A stretch of 11,553 nt of DNA, taken from the NCBI GenBank assembly GCA_963205465.1, contig CAUJKG010000038.1:1-11553 (forward strand), written 5' to 3'. The translations under genes and the position numbers were made by a program. The notes beneath the pieces are model-generated. The model had not been told where the DNA came from. It searched no databases and worked only from the letters and a program-made list of their open reading frames with translations. Every line of letters begins with the position of its first letter. Within the stretch, counting starts at the first letter, position 1. Shown here piece by piece: positions 1 to 5,685 of the stretch. The DNA comes from Pseudomonadota bacterium. GTDB taxonomy: Bacteria > Pseudomonadota > Alphaproteobacteria > Rhizobiales > Xanthobacteraceae.

Positions 1-2
1 GC

Positions 3-1379
3 GAGTCCATGCCGGTTACGAAGGAAGTAGAGGCAAAGCTGATCGCAGGCACCGTGAACCAGAGCGGCGCACTTATCATGCGCGCCGACAAGGTCGGCCA
101 CGACACCATGCTTTCGCAGATCGTGCAGATGGTGGCGCAGGCCCAGCGCTCAGCCGCCCCGATCCAGCGGCTCGCCGATCGTGTCTCGGGCTGGTTCGTT
201 CCGGCCGTCATGCTGGCGGCAGCCGTCGCCTTCGCGGCCTGGGCGATCTTCGGTCCGGAGCCGCGCTATGGCTTCGCGCTGGTCGCGGCCGTGACCGTGC
301 TCATCATCGCCTGCCCTTGCGCGCTCGGCCTTGCCACTCCGATGTCGATCATGGTCGGCGGCGGGCGCGGCGCACAGATGGGCGTGCTGGTGAAGAACGC
401 CGCAGCGCTCGAACGCATGGAAAGCGTCGATACCCTCGTCATCGACAAGACCGGCACGCTGACCGAAGGCAAGCCGAAACTGACCAAGGTGGCCTCGAAC
501 CTCTTCAAGGAAAACGAACTCCTGCGCCTTGCCGCCAGCGTCGAACGCGCCAGCGAACATCCGATCGCGCATGCCATCGTCAGCGACGCGCAGGAACGCA
601 AGCTGAATTTAAGCGAAGTGCGCGACTTCCATTCGCCGAGCGGCAAAGGCGCGCTCGGCTGGGTCGAAGGCAAGTGCATCACTCTCGGCAATGCCGCTTA
701 TCTGAAAGAGCGCGGCATCGATGCCGGCGAATACGAGAATGCCGCGAACGAACTGCGCGAGAACGGCGCCACCGCGATCTTCGTCGCGGTGGACGCAAAA
801 GCCGCGGGCGTGCTTGCGATCAAGGACCCGGTGAAGCCGACCACGCGCGAAGCGCTCGAAGCGTTGAAGAAAGACAAAATCCGCCTGGTCATGCTCACCG
901 GCGACAACGCGGTCACTGCCCGCGCCGTCGCCGCCGAACTCGGCATCGACGAAGTTGAAGCCGACGTGCTGCCCGATCAGAAGGCGAAGGTCGTCGAGAA
1001 GTTCCGCAACGAAGGCCGCGTCGTGGCCATGGCCGGCGACGGCGTGAACGATGCACCGGCGCTCGCCGCCGCCGACGTCGGCATCGCCATGGGCACCGGC
1101 ACGGACGTCGCAATGGAAAGCGCGGGCATCACGCTCTTGAAGGGCGACCTCATGGGCATCGTGCGTGCGCGTCATCTCTCGCAGGCGACGATGAAGAACA
1201 TCCGGCAGAATTTGTTCTTCGCGTTCCTCTACAACAGCGCCGGCGTGCCGATTGCCGCGGGCCTGCTCTACCCCGCCTTCGGCATACTGCTCTCGCCGAT
1301 CGTGGGTGCTGCGGCGATGGCGCTGTCCTCGGTCAGCGTGATCGGCAACGCACTGCGATTGAGGTTTGCGAAAATCTAA
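3..1379 (+). CDS. copA: Cu(+)-exporting P1B-type ATPase, C-terminal part (5' end outside window)
   Basis: Pumps monovalent copper out of the cytoplasm across the inner membrane using ATP. The frame is open from base 3 and begins with Glu-Ser-Met-Pro-Val, the end of the actuator-domain TGES motif, so the N-terminal metal-binding domains, first membrane helices and most of the actuator domain lie upstream of the window. The ATG at base 9 is internal, not the real start. Visible in order: the CPC metal-site motif (312-320), the phosphorylated-Asp motif DKTGT (444-458), the Ser-Glu-His-Pro nucleotide-binding motif of P1B pumps (near 552-563), the hinge motif GDGVNDAP (1035-1058), then two closing membrane helices carrying Tyr-Asn (1230-1235) and Met-x-x-Ser-Ser (1317-1331). 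CPC plus YN plus MxxSS is the P1B-1 copper signature, which argues against Zn/Cd or Co pumps. The C-terminus is complete. Direction of transport and the symbol copA (also called actP in rhizobia) come from family knowledge. No copper regulator or chaperone gene is visible. Confidence 0.93.
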   Translation, partial: ESMPVTKEVEAKLIAGTVNQSGALIMRADKVGHDTMLSQIVQMVAQAQRSAAPIQRLADRVSGWFVPAVMLAAAVAFAAWAIFGPEPRYGFALVAAVTVLIIACPCALGLATPMSIMVGGGRGAQMGVLVKNAAALERMESVDTLVIDKTGTLTEGKPKLTKVASNLFKENELLRLAASVERASEHPIAHAIVSDAQERKLNLSEVRDFHSPSGKGALGWVEGKCITLGNAAYLKERGIDAGEYENAANELRENGATAIFVAVDAKAAGVLAIKDPVKPTTREALEALKKDKIRLVMLTGDNAVTARAVAAELGIDEVEADVLPDQKAKVVEKFRNEGRVVAMAGDGVNDAPALAAADVGIAMGTGTDVAMESAGITLLKGDLMGIVRARHLSQATMKNIRQNLFFAFLYNSAGVPIAAGLLYPAFGILLSPIVGAAAMALSSVSVIGNALRLRFAKI

Positions 1380-1380
1380 C

Positions 1381-1471
1381 CGTCATTCCCGCGAAAGCGG
1401 GAATCCATAACCACCCGCCTCGCGATTCTTGAAAGTTGGTGGTTATGGGTCCCCGTCTTCGCGGGGACGAC
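1381..1471. repeat. Two-hairpin intergenic palindromic element, complete copy; possible bidirectional terminator
   Basis: This 91-bp stretch fills the gap between two convergent genes. It holds three nested structures. Hairpin A is ATTCCCGC (1385-1392), loop GAAA, GCGGGAAT (1397-1404). Hairpin B is GTCCCCG (1449-1455), a 6-base loop, CGGGGAC (1462-1468). Between them CCATAACCACC (1405-1415) is perfectly complementary to GGTGGTTATGG (1438-1448), so the whole element can fold as a three-way or cruciform shape. The minus strand from 1471 downward is nearly the same as the start of the element at 5441, differing only in the hairpin loop. Elements like this are widespread in Bradyrhizobium-like genomes. 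Their position after two converging stop codons suggests transcript termination or 3'-end protection, but neither strand shows a clean run of T, so that role is inferred. Confidence 0.8.
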
Positions 1472-1479
1472 CAAACAAT

Positions 1480-1980
1480 CTATTCCTTCCCCCGGATCGG
1501 CGGCGCGTAGGCCAGCATCGTATCCCAGGGAAAATAGATCCAGGTGTCCTGCGATACTTCAGTGATGAAGGTATCGACCAGCGGACGGCCCAAGGGCTTG
1601 GCATAGACCGTCGCGAAATGCGCCTTGGGCAACAACTCCCGCACCACCTTCGCGGTCTTGCCGGTATCGACCAGATCGTCGACCACCAGAAGGCCCTGCC
1701 CTTGCGTGGCGAGCAACCGGCCCTCGATGGTCTTCACCACTTCCGGCATGCTCTGGTTCTTGTAGTCGCGGTAGCTGACGACAGAGATCGTTTCGATCAC
1801 GCGCACGTCGAGTTCGCGCGCGACGATCGCGGCCGGAACCAGACCACCCCGCGTGATGCAGACGATGGCCTCGAACGGCCCCGCCGAATGCAGCCGCCAG
1901 GCCAGCGCCCGCGCGTCCCGGTGAAACTGGTCCCACGAAACCGGGAATGCCTTTTCCGGTCCGCCTGCCTGCTCGATCAT
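1480..1980 (-). CDS. gpt: Xanthine(-guanine) phosphoribosyltransferase
   Basis: Purine-salvage enzyme of the cytoplasm. It transfers the phosphoribosyl group of PRPP to xanthine, guanine and, less well, hypoxanthine, giving XMP, GMP or IMP. The 166-residue protein has the PRPP-binding signature LLVVDDLVDTGKT at residues 97-109, with the acidic pair D101-D102. It also has a Thr-Arg-Gly-Gly loop (43-46) that contacts pyrophosphate, Lys128 in the region that reads the purine, and a C-terminal Gln-Asp-Thr-Trp...Pro-Trp-Asp block (144-153) characteristic of Gpt rather than of Hpt. It is slightly longer than the E. coli enzyme (about 152 residues). The ATG at 1980 is preceded by GTGAGGAC, a modest, closely spaced ribosome site. 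The gene lies 32 bp after the dioxygenase on the same strand, so it may share its transcript, although there is no obvious pathway link. Confidence 0.9.
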   Translation of the reverse strand: MIEQAGGPEKAFPVSWDQFHRDARALAWRLHSAGPFEAIVCITRGGLVPAAIVARELDVRVIETISVVSYRDYKNQSMPEVVKTIEGRLLATQGQGLLVVDDLVDTGKTAKVVRELLPKAHFATVYAKPLGRPLVDTFITEVSQDTWIYFPWDTMLAYAPPIRGKE

Positions 1981-2012
1981 GTCCTCACACCCCTGAAAAA
2001 TGCCGGGGACGA

Positions 2013-2633
2013 TTATCGCAAGTCCGCGACGAAATCGAACCGCGCAGCGAGCCCATCCGCCGCTTTGGCGGTGCGTATCAACAGCTCTTTGCGATAAAGG
2101 AAGTCGCGCGCATTGCCGGGCTCGTCCGGGAAATAAAGCTGGGTGGTCAGAAGCCGCGCGCCGGGCGCGCTGACCTTCACATGATAATGCCGCGTCCGCC
2201 CCGGATAGAGCCCGGGCTTGATGGTGTCGAAACGATAGCGGCCCGCTGCGTCCGTCTTCACGAAACCGCGCAGGCGATAGCCCTTGTTGTCGTATGCGCC
2301 GGCATCGTCGGCTTGCCAGAGATCGACGATCGCATTCACCACCGGCTTGCAGGTGCGCGTCAGTACGAGCCCGCCGAGTGCGACCGGAATGCCTTTCATC
2401 CCCGGCTCGCGCAACGCGGCGCGCTCCGGCGCCATCGGCGTGTAATACGGCCCCTCGGTCTGGCGCGGGGTAACGTCATGCGCGTCGCGGCACTCCGGCG
2501 TCGGCGGCAGTTCTGTGCCCTGCGCCAGCGCGAGGTTGCTCGGCAATGCGAGACCGGCAAGCACGATCCCGCTTCCGATCAGAACATCGCGCCGCGAGTG
2601 CGAGTGCGAGTGCGAGTGCGAGTGGCGGGCCAT
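2013..2633 (-). CDS. Tat-exported intradiol ring-cleavage dioxygenase
   Basis: Predicted non-haem Fe(III) dioxygenase that opens a catechol-type ring between the two hydroxyls. The 206-residue protein begins with a His-Ser run (residues 4-13), then a twin-arginine motif Ser-Arg-Arg-Asp-Val-Leu (13-18), a hydrophobic stretch (19-30) and Ala-Leu-Ala|Gln near 37/38, a likely signal-peptidase site. Export by Tat, folded and with iron bound, is therefore expected. The mature part has the Thr-Glu-Gly-Pro-Tyr-Tyr block (59-64) and the intradiol signature from Gly88 to Tyr114. All four expected iron ligands are present: Tyr114, Tyr143, His149 and His151. It is much shorter than catechol 1,2-dioxygenases (about 300 residues) and lacks their N-terminal dimerisation domain. 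It resembles small secreted intradiol enzymes related to the protocatechuate 3,4-dioxygenase beta subunit, but no alpha subunit gene is nearby, so the substrate cannot be named. The start at 2633 has a strong GAGGAG ribosome site 8 bases upstream. Confidence 0.87.
   Translation of the reverse strand: MARHSHSHSHSHSRRDVLIGSGIVLAGLALPSNLALAQGTELPPTPECRDAHDVTPRQTEGPYYTPMAPERAALREPGMKGIPVALGGLVLTRTCKPVVNAIVDLWQADDAGAYDNKGYRLRGFVKTDAAGRYRFDTIKPGLYPGRTRHYHVKVSAPGARLLTTQLYFPDEPGNARDFLYRKELLIRTAKAADGLAARFDFVADLR
2594..2623. repeat. Perfect hexanucleotide tandem repeat (GCGAGT)5 inside the dioxygenase signal peptide
   Basis: Five uninterrupted copies of GCGAGT on the plus strand, read on the minus strand as alternating CAC and TCG codons. 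They encode (His-Ser)5 at residues 4-13 of the dioxygenase precursor, directly before its twin-arginine pair. Because the unit is 6 bp, gain or loss of copies keeps the frame and only changes the length of the signal-peptide n-region. The repeat is obvious by eye; any variability between strains is inference. Confidence 0.95.
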
Positions 2634-2689
2634 AAGCTTGCTCCTCTTTCTACAGGCGAGGCGAAACTAGGGGAGCATTGCCGGATAAA

Positions 2690-3466
2690 TTAAGGCGTCG
2701 CTTTCGCGGCATTCTTCCCTTGCAGTTGCGCAAGAATACGCTGCGACATGGCCTGGACTTCGGCCGCCGCCGCCGCGAGTTTCGCAGCATCGCGCGAGCG
2801 CACCACGATCCGCGTCGCGAAGCCTTTCTCGTTCATGTAAGGATAAGAGCCGATCGTCGTATCGGGATGGTTCTTCGCGATCTCGCGCAGGTCGGTCGCG
2901 ACATCGCCTTCCTTCAAGCCCGCGTCGATTGTCTCCGAAAGCACCTTCGTGCCGGTTTTCAGTTGCGGCACCACATGATCGAGCATCGCGCGCATGATCG
3001 CAGGCACGCCCGCCATGGTAATGACGTTGCCGATCCAGAACCCCGGCGCTTTAGACACCGGATTGACGACGAGCTCAGCACCATCGGGGATACGCGCCAT
3101 GCGCATCCGCGCCTCGTTCAGATCCGCGTCGCTGAAGCGCTCCTTCAGGAGCGCCACCGCCCGCGGGTCGTGATCGATGCCGACACCGAAGGCTTTCGCC
3201 ACCGCATCCGCGGTGATGTCGTCATGCGTCGGGCCGATGCCGCCTGTCGTGAAGACATAGGTGTAGCGCTCACGTAGCGCGTTCAGCGCCGCCACGATCT
3301 CCTCTTCGATATCGGGCACGAAGCGGACCTCGCGCAGGTCGATGCCGATGGCGGTCATCGTCTCGGCGATATGCCCGACATTGGTGTCCTTGGTGCGCCC
3401 GGAGAGCAGTTCGTCCCCGATCACAAGCACGGCGGCGGTAATGACGTTTTCCATGAACGGACTCAT
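2690..3466 (-). CDS. CinA-like protein, molybdopterin-binding (MoaB/MogA-fold) domain only
   Basis: Member of the COG1058/CinA N-terminal family. It has the MoCF_biosynth fold shared with MogA and MoaB. In full-length CinA this domain is linked to ADP-ribose/NAD-related nucleotide pyrophosphatase activity, and the C-terminal domain is the NMN deamidase. Numbering from the ATG at 3466 (258 residues): Gly-Asp-Glu-Leu-Leu-Ser-Gly-Arg-Thr-Lys-Asp-Thr-Asn at 17-29 and Thr-Thr-Gly-Gly-Ile-Gly-Pro-Thr-His-Asp-Asp at 73-83 are the two hallmark loops. There is no CinA C-terminal deamidase domain, a common arrangement in alphaproteobacteria. The frame stays open upstream to 3754, but that stretch lies inside the divergent ligase gene and has no family homology, so the start is placed at 3466 or at 3454 (Met-Glu-Asn-Val). 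Neither has a convincing ribosome site. The stop is 56 bp before the dioxygenase start, so co-transcription is possible. Precise activity is unknown. Confidence 0.85.
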   Translation of the reverse strand: MSPFMENVITAAVLVIGDELLSGRTKDTNVGHIAETMTAIGIDLREVRFVPDIEEEIVAALNALRERYTYVFTTGGIGPTHDDITADAVAKAFGVGIDHDPRAVALLKERFSDADLNEARMRMARIPDGAELVVNPVSKAPGFWIGNVITMAGVPAIMRAMLDHVVPQLKTGTKVLSETIDAGLKEGDVATDLREIAKNHPDTTIGSYPYMNEKGFATRIVVRSRDAAKLAAAAAEVQAMSQRILAQLQGKNAAKATP

Positions 3467-3481
3467 AGCGGAAGGCGGGCG

Positions 3482-3493
3482 GAAATATATTTC
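3482..3493. promoter_or_regulatory. Perfect AT-rich 12-bp palindrome GAAATATATTTC
   Basis: A self-complementary 12-mer sits in an otherwise GC-rich divergent intergenic region, 16 bp upstream of the CinA-like start at 3466. The minus-strand TATATT inside it could serve as the -10 of that gene, although no good -35 is visible at the usual distance, or it could be a regulator site. It is clear as sequence; its function is unproven. Confidence 0.4.
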
Positions 3494-3515
3494 AGAGAGG
3501 CGGCCAAATTCTCGT

Positions 3516-3544
3516 TTGACCCATGCACTATCCTGCTTGATAGT
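3516..3544 (+). promoter_or_regulatory. Sigma-70-like promoter with inverted-repeat operator candidate, driving the acyl-CoA synthetase
   Basis: TTGACC (3516-3521, five of six bases of the -35 consensus) and GATAGT (3539-3544, four of six of the -10) are separated by exactly 17 bp, about 34 bp before the GTG start of the feruloyl-CoA-synthase-like gene. The -10 is also the right arm of a perfect inverted repeat, ACTATC (3527-3532), 6-bp spacer, GATAGT (3539-3544). A repressor bound there would block polymerase. In relatives, hydroxycinnamoyl-CoA ligase genes are controlled by MarR-family repressors that respond to the CoA thioester (for example CouR of Rhodopseudomonas palustris). That a similar protein acts here is inference, and no regulator gene is in the window. 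Confidence 0.55.
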
Positions 3545-3577
3545 TGGAAAAAATACAAAGACTGCTGGGGAAGCGCC

Positions 3578-5431
3578 GTGAACCTTCAAAACGCCAAGCC
3601 GCCCTTTCGCGCGGTGAATTTCGCGCCGGTCGCGGTCGAGCGCACCGATCGTCCCGATGGCTCCGTCATCCTGCGCGCGCGGGCGGCACTTCCAGCATAC
3701 GATCCCTCGCTCGCCGCCCTCTTCCGCCGCGCGGTGGAGAAAGCGCCGTCGCAACTTTATCTCGCCGAACGGGTGGGCGACGGCTGGCGCAAGGTCACCT
3801 ATGAAGAAGCGCGACAGCTTGTCGACAGCATCGCTGCCGCGCTGCTCGAACGCGGCCTCTCCGCAGAACGCCCCGTCGTCATTCTATCCGGCAACGCGGT
3901 CGATCACGGGCTCCTGACCATCGCCTGCGAGCATGCCGGCATTCCGGTCGCGCCGATCTCGGTCGCCTATTCGCTGCAAAGCACGGACCTTGCCAAGATC
4001 AAATACATCACCGAGTTGCTCAATCCGGGGCTGGTCTATGCCGCCGATACCGGGCCCTTCGCCAAAGCGCTCGCCATCGCGGGCGCGAACGCCGAAATCG
4101 TCGCGAGCAAGAACTCCGCAAACCTCGACAACGTCACGCCCTTCGATCAACTCGCGCAGACGAAACCGACGGCGGCATTGGAGAGAGCAGTATCGTCGAT
4201 CACCAAAGACACCATCGCGAAATTTCTCTTCACCTCCGGCTCGACGAATTTGCCGAAAGGCGTGATCTCGACCCATGGCATGCTGACCGCCAACCAGGAG
4301 ATGATCGTTTCCTCCTGGCCTTATCTCGAGGAAAGTCCGCTGGTGCTGTGCGACTGGCTGCCGTGGAACCACACCTTCGGCGGCAGCTTCTGTTTCAACC
4401 TCGCGCAGCGTCTCGCCGGCACGATGTATATCGACGGCGGCAAACCCGCCCCGGGCCTTGCCGAGATCACGGTGAAGAACATCACCGAAGTTTCGCCGAC
4501 CACCTATTTCAATGTACCCGCCGGCTATTCCGCGATCCTGCCGCAACTGGAGAAGGATACGGAGCTTGCGAAGAAATTTTTCTCCCGCCTGCAGATGATA
4601 TTTTACGCGGGCGCGTCGCTGCCGAACGACCTCTGGGAGCGGTTGGAAAACCTCGCGATCGAAACCACCGGCGCGCGCGTACCGATGACCACCGCATGGG
4701 GCACGACTGAAACTTCCCCGCTTTCGCTGATGCAGCACTTCTATGCTGACGGCCCCGGAGCGATCGGCGTTCCCTGCCTCGGCGTGGAAACCAAGCTCGT
4801 GCCGTCGGGCAACAAACTCGAAATCCGCGTGCGCGGTCCGAACGTCACGCGCTTCGGCTATTGGAAGCGCGAGGATCAGACCAAAACGAATTTCGACGAG
4901 GACGGCTTCTATAAATCCGGCGACGCCGTGCGCTTCGCCGACCCGGCCGATCCGGACAAGGGCTTGATCTTCGACGGCCGCCTCGCCGAAGATTTCAAGC
5001 TGACCAGCGGCACCTGGGTGCAGGTCGGGACCTTGCGCGTCGCCTTGATCGCCGCCTGCTCGCCGGCGGTGCAGGACCTCGTGATCTGCGGCGAAGGGCG
5101 CGAGCACATCGGCGTGCTGGCGTGGCTGAACGCGGCGGGTGCCGCGAAGGTCGCCGGCGTCGAGCCCTCGACGCCGCTTGCAGAACTCGCACAGCATCCG
5201 AAAGTGATCGAGCACATCACGGGTTCGCTCAAAAAATGGAACGCCGCGCAGAGCGGGCTCTCGACCAAAGTCGCCCGCGCGATCCTCTTGCCCGACACGC
5301 CTTCGATCGACGCGAACGAAATCACCGACAAGGGCTACATCAACCAGCGCGCCGCACTGGAGCGCCGCGAGCTGGAGGTGGATCGGCTGTTTGCGAAGAA
5401 TGCCGATAGCACAGCGATTATCGCGAACTGA
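3578..5431 (+). CDS. fcs: Feruloyl-CoA-synthase-type AMP-forming acyl-CoA ligase
   Basis: Predicted to activate a hydroxycinnamic or other aromatic acid (ferulate, p-coumarate, caffeate) to its CoA thioester through an acyl-adenylate in the cytoplasm, the first step of CoA-dependent side-chain shortening. The 617-residue protein belongs to the adenylate-forming superfamily. It has the P-loop Thr-Ser-Gly-Ser-Thr-Asn-Leu-Pro-Lys-Gly (219-228), Trp-Gly-Thr-Thr-Glu-Thr near the adenine site, Tyr-Lys-Ser-Gly-Asp (445-449) with the ribose-binding Asp, and Gly-Arg-Leu-Ala-Glu-Asp-Phe-Lys (467-474) at the domain hinge. The variant hinge continuing Leu-Thr-Ser-Gly-Thr-Trp-Val, and the C-terminal Glu-Ile-Thr-Asp-Lys-Gly-Tyr-Ile-Asn-Gln-Arg, are what I associate with feruloyl-CoA synthases. 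The GTG at 3578 is chosen because homology begins there and TGGGGAAG lies just upstream; the open frame before it overlaps the divergent gene. The usual partner, enoyl-CoA hydratase/aldolase, is not in the window, so another aromatic substrate remains possible. Confidence 0.82.
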   Translation: MNLQNAKPPFRAVNFAPVAVERTDRPDGSVILRARAALPAYDPSLAALFRRAVEKAPSQLYLAERVGDGWRKVTYEEARQLVDSIAAALLERGLSAERPVVILSGNAVDHGLLTIACEHAGIPVAPISVAYSLQSTDLAKIKYITELLNPGLVYAADTGPFAKALAIAGANAEIVASKNSANLDNVTPFDQLAQTKPTAALERAVSSITKDTIAKFLFTSGSTNLPKGVISTHGMLTANQEMIVSSWPYLEESPLVLCDWLPWNHTFGGSFCFNLAQRLAGTMYIDGGKPAPGLAEITVKNITEVSPTTYFNVPAGYSAILPQLEKDTELAKKFFSRLQMIFYAGASLPNDLWERLENLAIETTGARVPMTTAWGTTETSPLSLMQHFYADGPGAIGVPCLGVETKLVPSGNKLEIRVRGPNVTRFGYWKREDQTKTNFDEDGFYKSGDAVRFADPADPDKGLIFDGRLAEDFKLTSGTWVQVGTLRVALIAACSPAVQDLVICGEGREHIGVLAWLNAAGAAKVAGVEPSTPLAELAQHPKVIEHITGSLKKWNAAQSGLSTKVARAILLPDTPSIDANEITDKGYINQRAALERRELEVDRLFAKNADSTAIIAN

Positions 5432-5440
5432 GACTACTCC

Positions 5441-5505
5441 GTCGTCCCCGCGCAAGCGGGGACCCATAACCCCGGCGATAGAGATGGCGACGGCCGGGGT
5501 TTCTT
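5441..5505 (+). terminator. Palindromic repeat (partial copy of the 1381-1471 family) with terminator-like second stem
   Basis: Starts 10 bp after the ligase stop codon. The first stem is GTCCCCGC (5444-5451), loop GCAA, GCGGGGAC (5456-5463), followed by CCATAACC as in the 1381-1471 element. The second stem is CCCCGGC (5470-5476) with GCCGGGG (5493-5499), and TTTCTT follows at once, resembling an intrinsic terminator though with a long 16-base loop. Compared with the complete copy, the far-side hairpin is missing. It probably ends the ligase transcript and separates it from the ATP-grasp operon; that role is inferred. Confidence 0.6.
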
Positions 5506-5540
5506 GTGCAAACCGACGCAAAGAAAAACGCTGACACTGC

Positions 5541-5596
5541 CACCCCACCCGGTCTCTCGCTTTCGCTCGCGACCACCCTCCCCATCAAGGGGAGGG
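5541..5596. repeat. Second intergenic inverted-repeat element (CCCTCCCC/GGGGAGGG)
   Basis: Contains a perfect 8-bp stem, CCCTCCCC (5576-5583), loop ATCAA, GGGGAGGG (5589-5596), preceded by a C-rich block (CACCCCACCCGG, from 5541) and a TCGC-rich stretch. Similar stretches that combine a CCCCACCC block with a CCCTCCCC hairpin are scattered between genes in Bradyrhizobium-like genomes, so this is probably a dispersed element. No function can be read from the sequence. Together with the preceding repeat it fills much of the 254-bp gap before the ATP-grasp gene. The rest (5597-5685) holds only a weak GCACA...TGTGC inverted repeat and no clear promoter. Confidence 0.55.
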
Positions 5597-5685
5597 AAAA
5601 TAGTTTGCCCAAGCCGCACATTCCTTCAGCGCATTGCACAAGCCCTGTGCGCCGCCGCCTTTTGCACCCGAGCGAATTGGCTGTC

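Noticed and set aside
1381..1471. CRISPR-like repeat
   Set aside because: There are only two related palindromic copies in the window, 4 kb apart and without spacers; this is a dispersed palindrome family.
1429..2697. Plus-strand open frames over the phosphoribosyltransferase and dioxygenase region
   Set aside because: They are antisense to two genes with complete catalytic motifs and show Arg-rich, family-less translations.
3371..3577. Possible 69-residue N-terminal extension of the acyl-CoA ligase
   Set aside because: It overlaps the divergent CinA-like gene and the predicted promoter, and family homology starts at the GTG at 3578, which has a ribosome site.
3467..3754. Possible 96-residue N-terminal extension of the CinA-like protein
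   Set aside because: It is antisense to the start of the ligase gene, has no resemblance to the family, and the conserved fold begins right after Met at 3466/3454.
3884..5548. 554-codon minus-strand open frame opposite the ligase gene
   Set aside because: High-GC codon usage opens antisense frames; the translation is rich in Arg/Gly/Asp without recognisable motifs, while the plus strand has a full ligase.
5506..5685. Possible 60-residue N-terminal extension of the ATP-grasp protein
   Set aside because: The translation runs through the inverted-repeat element and gives low-complexity sequence; the family N-terminus begins after 5686.
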